From positions 186,001-250,000 of the forward strand of contig JACCER010000001.1 in the NCBI GenBank assembly GCA_013416445.1: a stretch of 64,000 nt of DNA, written 5' to 3'. Shown here in pieces: positions 54,201 to 63,240 of the stretch. How positions within the stretch are numbered: the stretch's first letter is position 1; each line of letters starts with the position of its first letter. The DNA is from Alcaligenaceae bacterium. GTDB lineage: Bacteria; Pseudomonadota; Gammaproteobacteria; Burkholderiales; Burkholderiaceae_B. The position numbers were made by a program, and so were the translations under genes. The notes below the pieces were generated by a model. The model was not told the origin of the DNA. It saw nothing but the letters and a program-made list of their open reading frames with translations, and searched no databases.

Positions 54201-54487
54201 GGCCCATCTTGATGACTTCATTCGCATTTATTTTGGGCGTGGTACCTTTGGCCTTTGCCACAGGCGCTGGTTCAGCCAGCCAGAATGCGGTTGGTCTGGG
54301 TGTGCTGGGCGGTATGCTGGCAGCCACACCTTTGGCGATGGTGTTCGTTCCTACCTTCTTTGTCGTGGTGCTCACTTTGTTCAAGACCAAGCCTAAGCTA
54401 CTCGGCGCGAATGCGCCACTGACTACGGTTCATCATGCTGCGGCCACCAACCCGGTGGACCATACCCCTAAAGGGGGGCAGGAATGA
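51296..54487 (+). CDS. RND multidrug efflux transporter (AcrB/MexB type)
   Basis: A 1063-residue proton-driven trimeric pump. MPQFFIERPIFAWVVALAI starts the first span. GILVDDAIVVVENVERIM holds the two proton-relay Asp residues of span 4, and GLAAKNAILIVEFAKD the relay Lys of span 10. The large periplasmic loops show the normal internal duplication. Related pumps expel antibiotics, dyes and detergents; its own substrates cannot be told from sequence. 62 nt after the adaptor gene. Confidence 0.95.
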   Translation: MPQFFIERPIFAWVVALAITLAGLLAIPNMPVSQYPEVAPPAVTIQATYPGASAQDVSNSVSSIIENELNGATGLLYYESVSDSYGGSQITATFAPGTDPDLAQVDVQNRISNVTAKLPGAVTQQGLKVSKSNASFLMVVALSSTDGSLDQVALADYITRNIQNAIARVPGVGKFQLFAAPRAMRVWVDPDKLTGYKISMAEVNAAIAKQNVLISAGIIGSPPNPGEQRVTAPIVVNGELKNVADFENIVLRSNVDGSSVRVRDVARVEIGADNYQFGARLNGKPTAAFAISLATNANALSTASGVKARMDELAQFFPGNITYTIPYDTTPYVQISIEQVLHTLLEAMLLVFVVMFIFLQNVRYTLIPALVVPIAILGAFAVMLSLGFSINVLTMFAMVLAIGILVDDAIVVVENVERIMVEEGLSPKEATKKAMPQISGAVVGMTLVLAAVFFPLAFMKGSVGVIYQQFSVAMAVSILFSGFLALTFTPALCATILKPIPKGQHESKKGFFGWFNRGFDRVTNRYEGWVGRSLKRGGRMMLVYLILLLALGWMYMRLPTSFLPEEDQGYIIVNMELPSGSTSNRTIEVIEKVEGYFSKQPQMENIVTVQGFSFNGNGLNSAIAFVPLKDFSERKGKENSAMAVAAKATQNLLFGLPDSMVFAIVPPAISSLGNASGFDMRLQDRGGQGHDALMAATQQLLMMAMKNPVLANTRVTGLGPGSQLNLTIDREKAAALGVDFGEVATLISTSLGSAYVAKFPNMGWIQNVWVQADQTHRMNGDDIMKLNARNSSGEMVPLSSFVKIDWNQGPVQVVRYNSYESVRLGGAAAPGYSTGQAMEAMEEMVAQLPHGFGYEWTGLSYQEKQAGSQSLILMGLAMLVVFLLLAALYESWAIPLSVMLMVPLGMLGAVGMVSALGMSNDVYFQVGMITVIGLAAKNAILIVEFAKDTYAQGGSIIDATVEAARLRFRPILMTSFAFILGVVPLAFATGAGSASQNAVGLGVLGGMLAATPLAMVFVPTFFVVVLTLFKTKPKLLGANAPLTTVHHAAATNPVDHTPKGGQE

Positions 54488-55956
54488 CACTGAGCACGTT
54501 TAAACGGGCTGCATTGCCGGTCATGGTGACTCTGGCCTTGGCTGGCTGCTCGCTGGCGCCCAAATACGAACGCCCCTCGGCGCCTGTGCCTGGACAATAT
54601 CCAGGGCTAAGCGAGCCGCAAAATAAAGGCCAGCAGCTTGCTGGCGTCCGTTATAGCGCAGATCTGGGCTGGAGCGAATTTTTCAACGACCCGCAACTTA
54701 AGGCCTTGATCAGCCTGGCGCTTGCCAATAACCGGGATATGCGAGTTGCAGTAGAACGCATACAGGAAGCCAGGGCGTTATACGGCATAGCTCAAAGCGA
54801 CCGCCTGCCCACCGTGGGTATAGGTGGCAATGCGAAAATTACGCGTAATCCGCCAGAGCTACGAGCCGGTGGGCCCGATTCCGCCAGCGTCAGTCGCTAT
54901 TATCAGGCTGGCGTAGGCATGACATCTTTTGAGCTCGACTTCTTTGGGCGCGTAAAGAATCTGACGGAAGCGGCTTATCAGCAATACTTGGCCACCGAGC
55001 AAGCCAGTCGTACCGTGCACATTAATTTGGTTGCGCAAATTGCCGAGGCATACTTTCGCCTGCGTACAACGCAGCAATTGCAAAGCCTGACACAAAAAAC
55101 TCTGGAGTCACGACAGAATACCTACAATCTTGTGCAGGCGCGCTTCAATGCCGGTGTTGCTTCGGCCCTGGATCTCAGCCAGGCCAAATCGCAACTCGAT
55201 AGCGTACGCGCCGACAGCGCAAGCATGCAGCGCGCCCAGGCGCAAGCGTTGAATGCCTTGCAACTGTTGTTGGGCATGGAAATTCCCGCCAACCTGCCAA
55301 ACGCCGCAGTATTCGGGCGCGACCAGGTATTGGCGGCAATCCCTGTTGGCCTGCCGGCCGATTTGCTCGAGCGGCGCCCCGACATCATGGCTGCGGAAAA
55401 TGCCTTGCTGGCGGCCAATGCCAATATTGGCGCAGCCCGGGCCGCGTTCTTTCCAAATATTTCCATCACAGGCCTGCTGGGCTTTGCCAGCCCGCAATTG
55501 GGCGGGCTATTTGGCGGAAGCAATCGCTTCTGGCAGTTTTCGCCGCAACTGCAAGTACCTATTTTTTCGGGTGGCAGTCTCAAAGGCAATCTTGACCTAG
55601 CCAAGGCACGCAGCAATATTGCTGTGTCGCAATATGAAAAAGCCATACAAACTGCTTTCCGGGAAGTCGCTGACGCACTGGCTGGCGAAGCAACCTACGA
55701 TCAGCAACTGGCTGCCTTGCGCTCGCTAGAAGCGTCGGCCTCTGAAACGCTTAGGCTGGCTACCTTGCGCTACGAAACTGGCATCGATAGCTTCCTGCAA
55801 GTTCAAACCGCCGAAGTCGCGCTGTACACAACCCAGCAAACGTTTTACCAAACTGGCATGGAAGCCCTGATGAATCGGGTCGAGCTATATAAGGCGTTAG
55901 GCGGGGGCTGGCTGGAAACCACAGCATCCAAACCTTCCTCGCTGGTGTCGCAGTAG
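54484..55956 (+). CDS. RND efflux outer-membrane channel (OprM/NodT type)
   Basis: A 490-residue TolC-like lipoprotein. Lipobox LAGC, then APKYERPSAPVPGQY, the duplicated helical barrel repeats (VAQIAEAYFRLRTTQQ, RYETGIDSFLQVQTAEVAL) and PADLLERRPDIMAAENAL are typical. The ATG overlaps the pump stop (ATGA), so the three proteins are made together. Confidence 0.94.
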   Translation: MTLSTFKRAALPVMVTLALAGCSLAPKYERPSAPVPGQYPGLSEPQNKGQQLAGVRYSADLGWSEFFNDPQLKALISLALANNRDMRVAVERIQEARALYGIAQSDRLPTVGIGGNAKITRNPPELRAGGPDSASVSRYYQAGVGMTSFELDFFGRVKNLTEAAYQQYLATEQASRTVHINLVAQIAEAYFRLRTTQQLQSLTQKTLESRQNTYNLVQARFNAGVASALDLSQAKSQLDSVRADSASMQRAQAQALNALQLLLGMEIPANLPNAAVFGRDQVLAAIPVGLPADLLERRPDIMAAENALLAANANIGAARAAFFPNISITGLLGFASPQLGGLFGGSNRFWQFSPQLQVPIFSGGSLKGNLDLAKARSNIAVSQYEKAIQTAFREVADALAGEATYDQQLAALRSLEASASETLRLATLRYETGIDSFLQVQTAEVALYTTQQTFYQTGMEALMNRVELYKALGGGWLETTASKPSSLVSQ

Positions 55957-56061
55957 CAGGGGATGGGCTGGAAAACCTGGTCAGCACAAAGACGGTCGTA
56001 TAATAAAGGGCGATAAAGGTTTTATTGATTTTTAACAGAACTTAATAGGGGTTCAGAGAAA

Positions 56062-56793
56062 ATGATTGAATTAGGCGTGAATATCGACCACGTAGCCACT
56101 TTGCGCCAACAGCGATTCACTTCGTACCCCGATCCAGTGCTCGCTGCCCAGCGCGCCGAAGACGCTGGCGCCGATGTCATTACGTTGCATTTGCGCGAAG
56201 ACCGTCGCCACATACAAGACGCTGATGTCGTCGCCATACGTCCGCTATTGCGTACACGCATGAACCTAGAGTGCGCCATCACTACTGAAATGCTGGACAT
56301 CGCCTGTCGTATCCTGCCTCAGGATGTTTGCCTGGTCCCCGAAAAGCGCGCCGAGCTCACCACCGAGGGCGGGCTCGATGTCGTCGGCCAACTTGAATTC
56401 GTGCGGCGCGCCGTCAAGCAGTTGCAAGAGGCCGGTATCAGGGTTTCGTTGTTTATCGATCCCGAAGCTGATCAAATCCTTGCCTCGCACGAGGTCGGCG
56501 CCACGGTAATCGAATTACATACCGGCGCTTATGCCGAGGCAACTGATCCAGCCGTCATCGATGCCGAACTTGCACGACTGCGCGCCGGCATAGCGCTGGG
56601 TGTGGGCAAGGGGCTGCGCGTCAATGCGGGTCATGGCCTGCATTACGATAACGTTCAAACCATTGCGGCCTTGCCGGGCATAGCCGAACTGAATATCGGC
56701 CATGCCATTGTTGCGCGCGCCATCTTCGACGGCTGGGAAAAGGCCGTACGCGATATGAAGGCGCTCATGCTTACCGCCAAGGCAGCCAGCTAA
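56062..56793 (+). CDS. pdxJ: Pyridoxine 5'-phosphate synthase
   Basis: PdxJ (243 residues) condenses 1-deoxyxylulose 5-phosphate with 3-amino-2-oxopropyl phosphate to make pyridoxine phosphate. [17 protein letters not shown], the catalytic Glu in [29 protein letters not shown] and [12 protein letters not shown] are all conserved. It begins a likely three-gene unit with the nitroreductase and flavoprotein genes (gaps of 11 and 25 nt). The usual partner acpS is not seen. Confidence 0.96.
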   Translation: MIELGVNIDHVATLRQQRFTSYPDPVLAAQRAEDAGADVITLHLREDRRHIQDADVVAIRPLLRTRMNLECAITTEMLDIACRILPQDVCLVPEKRAELTTEGGLDVVGQLEFVRRAVKQLQEAGIRVSLFIDPEADQILASHEVGATVIELHTGAYAEATDPAVIDAELARLRAGIALGVGKGLRVNAGHGLHYDNVQTIAALPGIAELNIGHAIVARAIFDGWEKAVRDMKALMLTAKAAS

Positions 56794-56804
56794 AGGAATA
56801 AAAG

Positions 56805-57380
56805 ATGTCTGTTGCACCATTAGATTATTTGTTTACACGACGTTCTATAAAAATCGTTCAGGCTCCAGGCCCCAACGAGGCTGATCTGGCCTTGATTCTC
56901 CAGGCAGCCATGTCGGCCCCCGATCATGGTCGCCTCCAGCCCTGGCGTTTTACCCTGATACGAGAAGCAGGCATTGCTCGCCTGGCCGACTTATCCACTG
57001 ACGCCATCAGGGCAGCCAACTTGCCATTTACCCCAGAAAAAGAAGCCAGCGTAAGACGCTGGCTGGGCAGGGTGCCGCTACTTATCGCCATTGCTTGCAA
57101 GCTGGACCACAGCAACACCAAAATTCCCGAACACGAACGCATGCTTTCAGTGGGCGCCGCTGTCATGAACATGCTGAATGCCGCTCATATGCTGGGTTAT
57201 GGGGCCTTCTGGAGCACAGGCCTGGGGACCTACACTGATGACATCCCCGAAATTCTGGGGTTCGATAGCCTTGATTATCGCTTCATGGGTTTCCTGTCTA
57301 TAGGCACACCAGTTAAAGACATGGGGGCCGCCGAGCGGCCTGATTTCCAGCAGTTCGTAACCGAATGGACGGGTGGGTAA
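56805..57380 (+). CDS. Nitroreductase family protein, YdjA-like
   Basis: A 191-residue FMN-dependent oxidoreductase. LFTRRSIKIVQAPGPNEADL binds FMN phosphate (key part TRRSIK), APDHGRLQPWRF and LGYGAFWSTG are typical of the short YdjA/TdsD subgroup. Natural substrates of this subgroup are not established. ATG follows AAAGGAAT. Confidence 0.87.
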   Translation: MSVAPLDYLFTRRSIKIVQAPGPNEADLALILQAAMSAPDHGRLQPWRFTLIREAGIARLADLSTDAIRAANLPFTPEKEASVRRWLGRVPLLIAIACKLDHSNTKIPEHERMLSVGAAVMNMLNAAHMLGYGAFWSTGLGTYTDDIPEILGFDSLDYRFMGFLSIGTPVKDMGAAERPDFQQFVTEWTGG

Positions 57381-57405
57381 TTCCGTCCTTAATGGACATA
57401 CTCAT

Positions 57406-58845
57406 ATGAAACAGCTTAAAACCGATGTCGCCATTATTGGCGCGGGTACAGCAGGCCTGTCGGCCTATCGTGCCGTCAAGGCAACTGGCGCCAGCGCCAT
57501 CATGATCGAGGGCGGACCATACGGCACCACGTGTGCGCGGGTCGGCTGCATGCCCTCCAAGCTGTTAATTGCTGCATCCGATGTCGCACATACGGCGATG
57601 GCTGGCGCGCCTTTTGGCGTCCACATAGACGGCCGGATTCGTATTGATGGTGCTCAGGTCATGGACCGCGTCAAGCGTGAACGCGATCGTTTTGTCGGGT
57701 TTGTGCTTGAGAGTGTCGAGGCCGTGCCGGAACAGGACAAAGTGCGTGGCTATGCCCGTTTTGTTTCAGATACCGTATTGCACATAGATGATCACACTGA
57801 AATCCAAGCAGCACGCGTTGTAATCGCCACCGGCTCATCACCTGTCGTGCCCGAAGAATATCAAGTGCTGGGCGATAGGGTCGTGGTCAACGACGACGTG
57901 TTCGAATGGAACGATTTGCCCGCCAGTGTCATGGTGGTTGGCGCCGGGGTTATAGGGCTGGAACTGGGGCAGGCGCTGGCACGCCTGGGCGTTAAGGTAC
58001 GCCATATACACCGCAGCGGTAGCTTGGGTGGCTTGTCTGACCCTGAAGTGCGTGCCAGTGCCCTGGCTGCACTAGAGTCCGGACTGGACCTGCGCATGCA
58101 TACCAAGGTGCTTGCCGTGCGCCGGGTAGGCCAACAAGTCGAGGTGCGCTACCAGACGCAAGGGCAGCCCGAGCTCGTGGAATGCTTTGACTATTTATTG
58201 ATGGCGGCGGGGCGGCGCCCCAATCTGGGCGGCCTGGGCCTGGAAAACACATCGCTCGCGCTTGGCAACAAAGGCATGCCAGACTATGATCCGCTGACCT
58301 TGCAGCTGGGTAATTCGCCCATTTTTATTGCCGGTGATGTTAATGGGGTATTGCCGTTATTGCACGAAGCCGCCGACGATGGTCGCATAGCCGGCCGAAA
58401 TGCAGCCTTGTACCCGGCTGTGCTTCCAGCAACCCGGCGCGCGCCCATGTCGGTGGTGTTTACCGATCCGCAATTGGCACAGGCAGGCATGCACTTTAAA
58501 GATCTCCCGCATCAAGGTGTTGTGATCGGCGAGGTCGATTTCTCCGGGCAAGGCAGGTCGCGGGTAATGCTGAAGAACTACGGGAAGCTGCGGGTTTATG
58601 CCAATCAGGCAGATGGCCGTTTCCTGGGGGCTGAAATGGCTGGGCCGGCAATGGAGCATATCGCGCATTTGCTGGCTTGGGCGGTGCAGCAGAAGCTGAC
58701 AGTGGCTGCAATGCTGGAAATGCCGTTTTATCATCCTGTGGTCGAGGAAGGCTTACGGACGGCGTTGCGGCATGCTGCAAAAGAACTGGCGGCTGCAGAG
58801 CTGGCTAATGTGTGCGAGTCAGAGCAGTGCGTTAATAGCGCTTGA
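57406..58845 (+). CDS. Dihydrolipoyl dehydrogenase-like flavoprotein disulfide reductase
   Basis: A 479-residue FAD/NAD(P)-dependent oxidoreductase. The FAD-binding DVAIIGAGTAGLSAYRAV is followed by a redox pair in TTCARVGCMPSK, with four residues between the cysteines as in this superfamily. The second dinucleotide motif is VVGAGVIGLELGQALARLG. FYHPVVEEGLRTALR has the His-Pro and Glu of the C-terminal catalytic site. It is not next to a 2-oxoacid dehydrogenase complex, so a role as soluble lipoamide or mycothione-like reductase is possible. An upstream frame overlapping the nitroreductase end was not used. Confidence 0.83.
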   Translation: MKQLKTDVAIIGAGTAGLSAYRAVKATGASAIMIEGGPYGTTCARVGCMPSKLLIAASDVAHTAMAGAPFGVHIDGRIRIDGAQVMDRVKRERDRFVGFVLESVEAVPEQDKVRGYARFVSDTVLHIDDHTEIQAARVVIATGSSPVVPEEYQVLGDRVVVNDDVFEWNDLPASVMVVGAGVIGLELGQALARLGVKVRHIHRSGSLGGLSDPEVRASALAALESGLDLRMHTKVLAVRRVGQQVEVRYQTQGQPELVECFDYLLMAAGRRPNLGGLGLENTSLALGNKGMPDYDPLTLQLGNSPIFIAGDVNGVLPLLHEAADDGRIAGRNAALYPAVLPATRRAPMSVVFTDPQLAQAGMHFKDLPHQGVVIGEVDFSGQGRSRVMLKNYGKLRVYANQADGRFLGAEMAGPAMEHIAHLLAWAVQQKLTVAAMLEMPFYHPVVEEGLRTALRHAAKELAAAELANVCESEQCVNSA

Positions 58846-58847
58846 TC

Positions 58848-58884
58848 ATAGGTCGGATTACGCGCTGCGCGCCAATCCGACCTA
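58848..58884. repeat. REP-like palindrome copy 9
   Basis: TAGGTCGGATT and AATCCGACCTA are perfect 11-bp arms; the interior ACGCGCTGCGCGCC can pair on itself. It lies between the convergent flavoprotein and sco genes, 17 nt before the sco stop. Confidence 0.88.
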
Positions 58885-58900
58885 CGACCAATAGCATGAA

Positions 58901-59491
58901 CTACCTATTTTTCAGCAAAGCCTTCACGCTTTCGGTCAAGGCCTCGACCGATTCGGTATCTGATGCCAGTATCCGCGCGCGGCCTTGGGCGTCGAACATA
59001 TACACACCGCGGCTATGCGCGACTTCGTAGCTATTCTTGTCATCGCCTGTGGGCTTTTCTATTTGATAGGCCACACGATAACGCCGGGCTACATCAGCTA
59101 TTTGTTTTTCTGTGCCAGTCAGGCCTATGGCGTTTTTATCGAACGCATTGACATAAGCCTGAAGGATCTCGGGGGTGTCGCGATGCGGGTCGACACTAAT
59201 GAACAGAATACGCACTTTACTAGCGTCGTCGCCCAGGTTTTCCATGACATGGGAAAGCGCAGCCATGGTGGTCGGGCAGATATCCGGGCAACTGGCATAG
59301 CCAAAAAACAGCATGACTGTTTTGCCTTTGTAGGCGTCTTGCGTAATGACCTTGCCACCCGAGGATTCCAGGGTAAAACGCAGATCGGGCAAGAAGCCTC
59401 GAACGCTGTGTATGGCGGTCTCGGCTTGAACAGTAAACGCCAGTGTCATGGCGCAGGCCAGCGCTGCCATGTGGCGGAATAAAATACGCAT
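58901..59491 (-). CDS. SCO1/SenC family copper chaperone
   Basis: A 196-residue exported thioredoxin-fold protein. A signal peptide ends near VQAE. The copper ligands are in FGYASCPDICPTTMAAL (Cys-x3-Cys) and the distant His in VAHSRGVYMFD. Sco proteins deliver copper to the CuA site of cytochrome c oxidase; no oxidase genes are in the window. The start at 59491 is an ATG at the beginning of the signal peptide. Confidence 0.9.
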   Translation of the reverse strand: MRILFRHMAALACAMTLAFTVQAETAIHSVRGFLPDLRFTLESSGGKVITQDAYKGKTVMLFFGYASCPDICPTTMAALSHVMENLGDDASKVRILFISVDPHRDTPEILQAYVNAFDKNAIGLTGTEKQIADVARRYRVAYQIEKPTGDDKNSYEVAHSRGVYMFDAQGRARILASDTESVEALTESVKALLKNR

Positions 59492-59666
59492 ATACAAAAA
59501 CCTTAAAACTCCAAGCAATAATGCCGGTCACACTGCTATGTGTTTGATTCAATTTTTAAATCAAACCTGCGCTTTGTCGGCTGCACCTGCCTTGCGTTGA
59601 TCGCGCCGCGCCTATGGGTTTGAGATAGCCAGAGGCAAACCTGAAACCATGGGTGCGGCTTGGAAA

Positions 59667-61739
59667 TTATAGGCCGGCCCCCATCATGCCGCTATGACGC
59701 AGCAAGGCGTCTATGGAAGGTTCACGCCCGCGGAATGCACGGAATGAATCCGCCGCCGGCCGGGAGCCGCCAACCGCCAGGATTTCCTGAAGAAAACGCT
59801 GGCCGGTCGCTGCATTAAGGGTTTCCCGAGTACCATCGGGGCTGATGGCGCCGCTTTCTTCAAAGGCTGCGTAGGCATCTGCCGATAACACTTCGGCCCA
59901 CTTGTAGCTGTAATATCCCGCGCCATAGCCACCGGCAAACAAGTGCGAAAAATTGTGAGGAAAACGGTGCCAGGATGGCGGGAAGACCACGGCGACTTCT
60001 TGGCGTACCTGGCTCAGGGTATCGAGTACAGCTTGTATGGACATGCCATGGGCCTGGTGGTGAATGCTCATGTCGAACAGCGAGAATTCCACCTGGCGCA
60101 GCATTTGCATGCCGCCCTGGTAGTTGCGCGCTGCCAGCAGCTTGTCGTAGAGCGCACGGGGCAAGGACGCGCCGGTATCGACATGGGCTGACAAGGCTTG
60201 CACCACCGACCATTCCCAGCAAAAATTTTCCATGAATTGCGAAGGCAGCTCGATGGCATCCCATTCGATGCTGGTAAACGCTGCCGCGCCAGGCTCGTCG
60301 ACTTGCGACAGCAGGGCGTGCAAAGCATGGCCGCTTTCATGAAACAGCGTAATGACGTCATCGTGAGTCAGCAGGGCGGGTTTGCCGTTATGAGCGGGGG
60401 AAAAATTGCAGGTCAGGTAGACCACTGGCGTCTGGATGGTATTGCCGATTTTGCGGCGATTGCGTTCGCTATCGACCCAGGCGCCGCTTTGCTTGCCCTG
60501 GCGTGCATACAGATCAATGTAAAGCGTACCCAGCAACGCCCCTTCGGCGGTGATCACTTCCAGTGCTTGTGCATCTTTGTGCCAGGTAGAAGCATTAGCG
60601 GGGCGCAGGCGTACGTTGAAAAGCTTTTCTACAACGTGAAAAAGGCCTTGCAATACTTGAGGTTCGGTAAAGTACTGTTTGATTTCTTCTTCGGAATAAG
60701 CATAGCGCTCTTGGCGCAGCCGTTCAGATGCAAAAGCCATATCCCAGGGTTCGAGCGTTTCCAGGCCCAGGTTTTCGCTGGCGAAAGCGCGTAGCGCGGT
60801 GAGATCGCGCACGGCGTAAGGTTTGGCTTTTTCGGCCAATTGACGCAGAAAAGCGAGCACTTGCGCGGCGCTGTCGGCCATGCGTGTTTCCAGGCGCAAA
60901 TCGGCGAAACTGCCATAGCCCAGCAGCGCCGCTTCCTGGGCACGCAGCGTCAGCAATTGTTCTATTAGTGGTGAGTTGTCCAGGGCCGGGTCGCCTTGTT
61001 CAGACGCAATGGTGGCGTAGGCACGGTAGAGTTCCTGGCGCAGGCTGCGATCTTGCGCGTATTGCATTACAGGCAGGTAGCAGGGCATTTTCAGGCCCAG
61101 TTTCCAGCCCGGCAATTGCTCGGCTTCGGCGGCCGACCTTGCCGCCAGTACGACGTCATCTGGCAAGCCTGCCAGACGGGCCTGGTCGGTAACGTGCAAT
61201 GACCACCGATCCACACTGTCGAGCACGTTTTCGGAAAATTTTTGTGAGGCCTGGGCTTGCTGGTCGGAAATTTCAGCATAGCGCAAGCGCTCTGCGCCGG
61301 CGAGCTCTACGCCGCTAAGGCGGAAGTCGCGCAAGGCGAGATCGATAATGCGCTGACGCACCGGCGTTTGCCTGGCAAAATCGCTAGCTGCTTTAAGGCG
61401 TTTGTATTGCTGATACAGGCCGGTATGCAGGCCTACCCAAGTGGAAAATTCAGTGATCAGCGGCAGGCATTGATTGTAGGCTGCACGCAGTTCAGGCGTA
61501 TTGACGACTGCATTCAGGTGGCCGGCAATCGACCAGGCGCGCCATAGCTTTTCGGAGGTATCTTCCTGAGGCTCGACGATGGCTTCCCAAGTTGCCGGCA
61601 GTTGCGGGTTGGCGGCGTGCTCGATTGCCTGCCGGTTTTCGGTGATCAGGTGGCTGATGGCCGGCTCGATGTGTTCGGGCTTGACGCTGGCGTAGTCGAT
61701 AAGGGCAGCAACGGAGGCCAGCAAAGGGTTTTGATTCAT
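59667..61739 (-). CDS. prlC: Oligopeptidase A (M3 family)
   Basis: A 690-residue cytoplasmic metallopeptidase. The zinc site is LFHESGHALHALLSQ (HExxH type HESGH), with the third-ligand region IELPSQFMENFCWEW. The length and the N-terminus ASVKPEHIEPAI fit OpdA/PrlC, which degrades short peptides and released signal peptides. It is the last gene of the sensor-regulator-folD-prlC unit, 8 nt after folD. Confidence 0.95.
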   Translation of the reverse strand: MNQNPLLASVAALIDYASVKPEHIEPAISHLITENRQAIEHAANPQLPATWEAIVEPQEDTSEKLWRAWSIAGHLNAVVNTPELRAAYNQCLPLITEFSTWVGLHTGLYQQYKRLKAASDFARQTPVRQRIIDLALRDFRLSGVELAGAERLRYAEISDQQAQASQKFSENVLDSVDRWSLHVTDQARLAGLPDDVVLAARSAAEAEQLPGWKLGLKMPCYLPVMQYAQDRSLRQELYRAYATIASEQGDPALDNSPLIEQLLTLRAQEAALLGYGSFADLRLETRMADSAAQVLAFLRQLAEKAKPYAVRDLTALRAFASENLGLETLEPWDMAFASERLRQERYAYSEEEIKQYFTEPQVLQGLFHVVEKLFNVRLRPANASTWHKDAQALEVITAEGALLGTLYIDLYARQGKQSGAWVDSERNRRKIGNTIQTPVVYLTCNFSPAHNGKPALLTHDDVITLFHESGHALHALLSQVDEPGAAAFTSIEWDAIELPSQFMENFCWEWSVVQALSAHVDTGASLPRALYDKLLAARNYQGGMQMLRQVEFSLFDMSIHHQAHGMSIQAVLDTLSQVRQEVAVVFPPSWHRFPHNFSHLFAGGYGAGYYSYKWAEVLSADAYAAFEESGAISPDGTRETLNAATGQRFLQEILAVGGSRPAADSFRAFRGREPSIDALLRHSGMMGAGL

Positions 61740-61747
61740 GGTGAATT

Positions 61748-62617
61748 TCAGTGTTCAGTAACAGAAGAGGCGGCGCTGCGCTCAGCGGCTTCCAGTGTAT
61801 TGACCAGCAGCATGGCGATGGTCATGGGGCCTACGCCGCCGGGTACGGGCGTAATTGCGCCGGCCACTGCCTGAGCCGACTGGAAGTCGACATCGCCAAC
61901 CAGCTTGCCATCGGCACCGCGGTTGATGCCCACGTCGATGACGACCGCGCCTGGTTTGATCATGTCGCCGTCAATCATTTTGGGTTTGCCCGTGGCAACC
62001 ACCAGGACATCAGCACGGCGGGTTTGGGCGCCGAGATCTCGGGTTTTGGAATTGCACAGAGTAACGGTGGCGCCTGCGGCGAGCAGCAGCATGGCCATGG
62101 GTTTGCCTACGATATTGCTGGCGCCCACGACCACGGCTTCGGCGCCGCGCAAGACAATATTTTCGGATTCAAGCATTTTCATGACGCCATAGGGCGTGCA
62201 TGGACGGAACAGAGGCTGGCCGGTCATCAGCAAACCGGCGTTGCTGATGTGAAAGCCGTCGACATCTTTGCTGGCGGCGATGGCTTCGATGACCTTGTTG
62301 GCGTTCATGTGGGCAGGCAAGGGCAGTTGCACCAGTATGCCGTGCACAGCGTCGTCGTTGTTGAGTTCGTGCACAGTGTTCAAGAGCTCTGGTTCGGTGA
62401 TATCGGCCGCCAGACGGATAACCCGCGAATGCAGCCCGGCTTTTTCGCATGCCGCCGCCTTGTTGCGCACGTACACCTGCGAGGCGGGGTCTGAGCCTAC
62501 CAGAACAACAGCCAAACCAGGAACGATGCCGCGTTTTTTCAGGGCAAGCACCCGTTCGGCGACTTCGGCCTTGACGCTGTCGGAAAGCGCTTTGCCGTCT
62601 ATTAATTTGGCGCTCAT
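61748..62617 (-). CDS. folD: Methylenetetrahydrofolate dehydrogenase/cyclohydrolase FolD
   Basis: A bifunctional 289-residue enzyme of one-carbon metabolism. [14 protein letters not shown] holds the catalytic Lys and Tyr, [18 protein letters not shown] the substrate loop, [16 protein letters not shown] the NADP site, and [15 protein letters not shown] the C-terminal signature. Its ATG overlaps the regulator stop (ATGA), so it is translated with the two-component genes. Confidence 0.96.
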   Translation of the reverse strand: MSAKLIDGKALSDSVKAEVAERVLALKKRGIVPGLAVVLVGSDPASQVYVRNKAAACEKAGLHSRVIRLAADITEPELLNTVHELNNDDAVHGILVQLPLPAHMNANKVIEAIAASKDVDGFHISNAGLLMTGQPLFRPCTPYGVMKMLESENIVLRGAEAVVVGASNIVGKPMAMLLLAAGATVTLCNSKTRDLGAQTRRADVLVVATGKPKMIDGDMIKPGAVVIDVGINRGADGKLVGDVDFQSAQAVAGAITPVPGGVGPMTIAMLLVNTLEAAERSAASSVTEH

Positions 62618-63240
62618 GCTGACCCCTCGGCTTTGGTCAGGGCGATTTTCATTAAATCGGCGACGGTGGTGACTTCCAGTTTTTCCATGATGTTCGCTCG
62701 GTGAGCTTCAACGGTTTTGATGCTGATGTTCAGGTCGCCGGCAATTTGCTTGTTCAGGCGACCAGCCACGATGCGTTCCAGCACCTGCTGCTCGCGCGCT
62801 GTCAGGCGGCTCAGGACGGCTTGGTGGCTTTTCTGGGCCTGGACCTGGCTGACGCGTTCTGTGGCCTGGTCGAGCATGCGCGCCACGATGGTGCGCAAAT
62901 CGGTTTCGTTGAATGGCTTTTCAAGGAAATCGACAGCACCTTTTTTCATGGTCGACACTGCCATAGGCACATCGCCGTGTCCAGTAATGAAGACGATGGG
63001 CAAGGGCGCCTGGCGGGCGATGAGTTCTTCTTGCAGTTCCAGGCCGCTCATGCCAGGCATGCGTACGTCGGCAATGAGCACCCCCACCTGGTCGGGTTCA
63101 TAGGCGCTGAGGAATTCTTCTGCACCACTAAAGCTCCTGACACGGTAGCCGTTGGCTTCAAGCAGCCAGCGCAGGGAGTCGCGTACCGCTTCGTCATCGT
63201 CGACGATAAAAATAGTGCTAGGTGCTTGAGGTGTCGTCAT
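62614..63240 (-). CDS. FixJ-type response regulator
   Basis: A 208-residue regulator. The receiver domain starts [19 protein letters not shown] with the phospho-acceptor Asp in [12 protein letters not shown], the Thr in VFITGHGD and the Lys in FLEKPF. A LuxR-type DNA-binding domain follows ([20 protein letters not shown] and [16 protein letters not shown]). It overlaps the kinase gene and folD by ATGA on either side. The target genes and signal are unknown. Confidence 0.93.
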   Translation of the reverse strand: MTTPQAPSTIFIVDDDEAVRDSLRWLLEANGYRVRSFSGAEEFLSAYEPDQVGVLIADVRMPGMSGLELQEELIARQAPLPIVFITGHGDVPMAVSTMKKGAVDFLEKPFNETDLRTIVARMLDQATERVSQVQAQKSHQAVLSRLTAREQQVLERIVAGRLNKQIAGDLNISIKTVEAHRANIMEKLEVTTVADLMKIALTKAEGSA

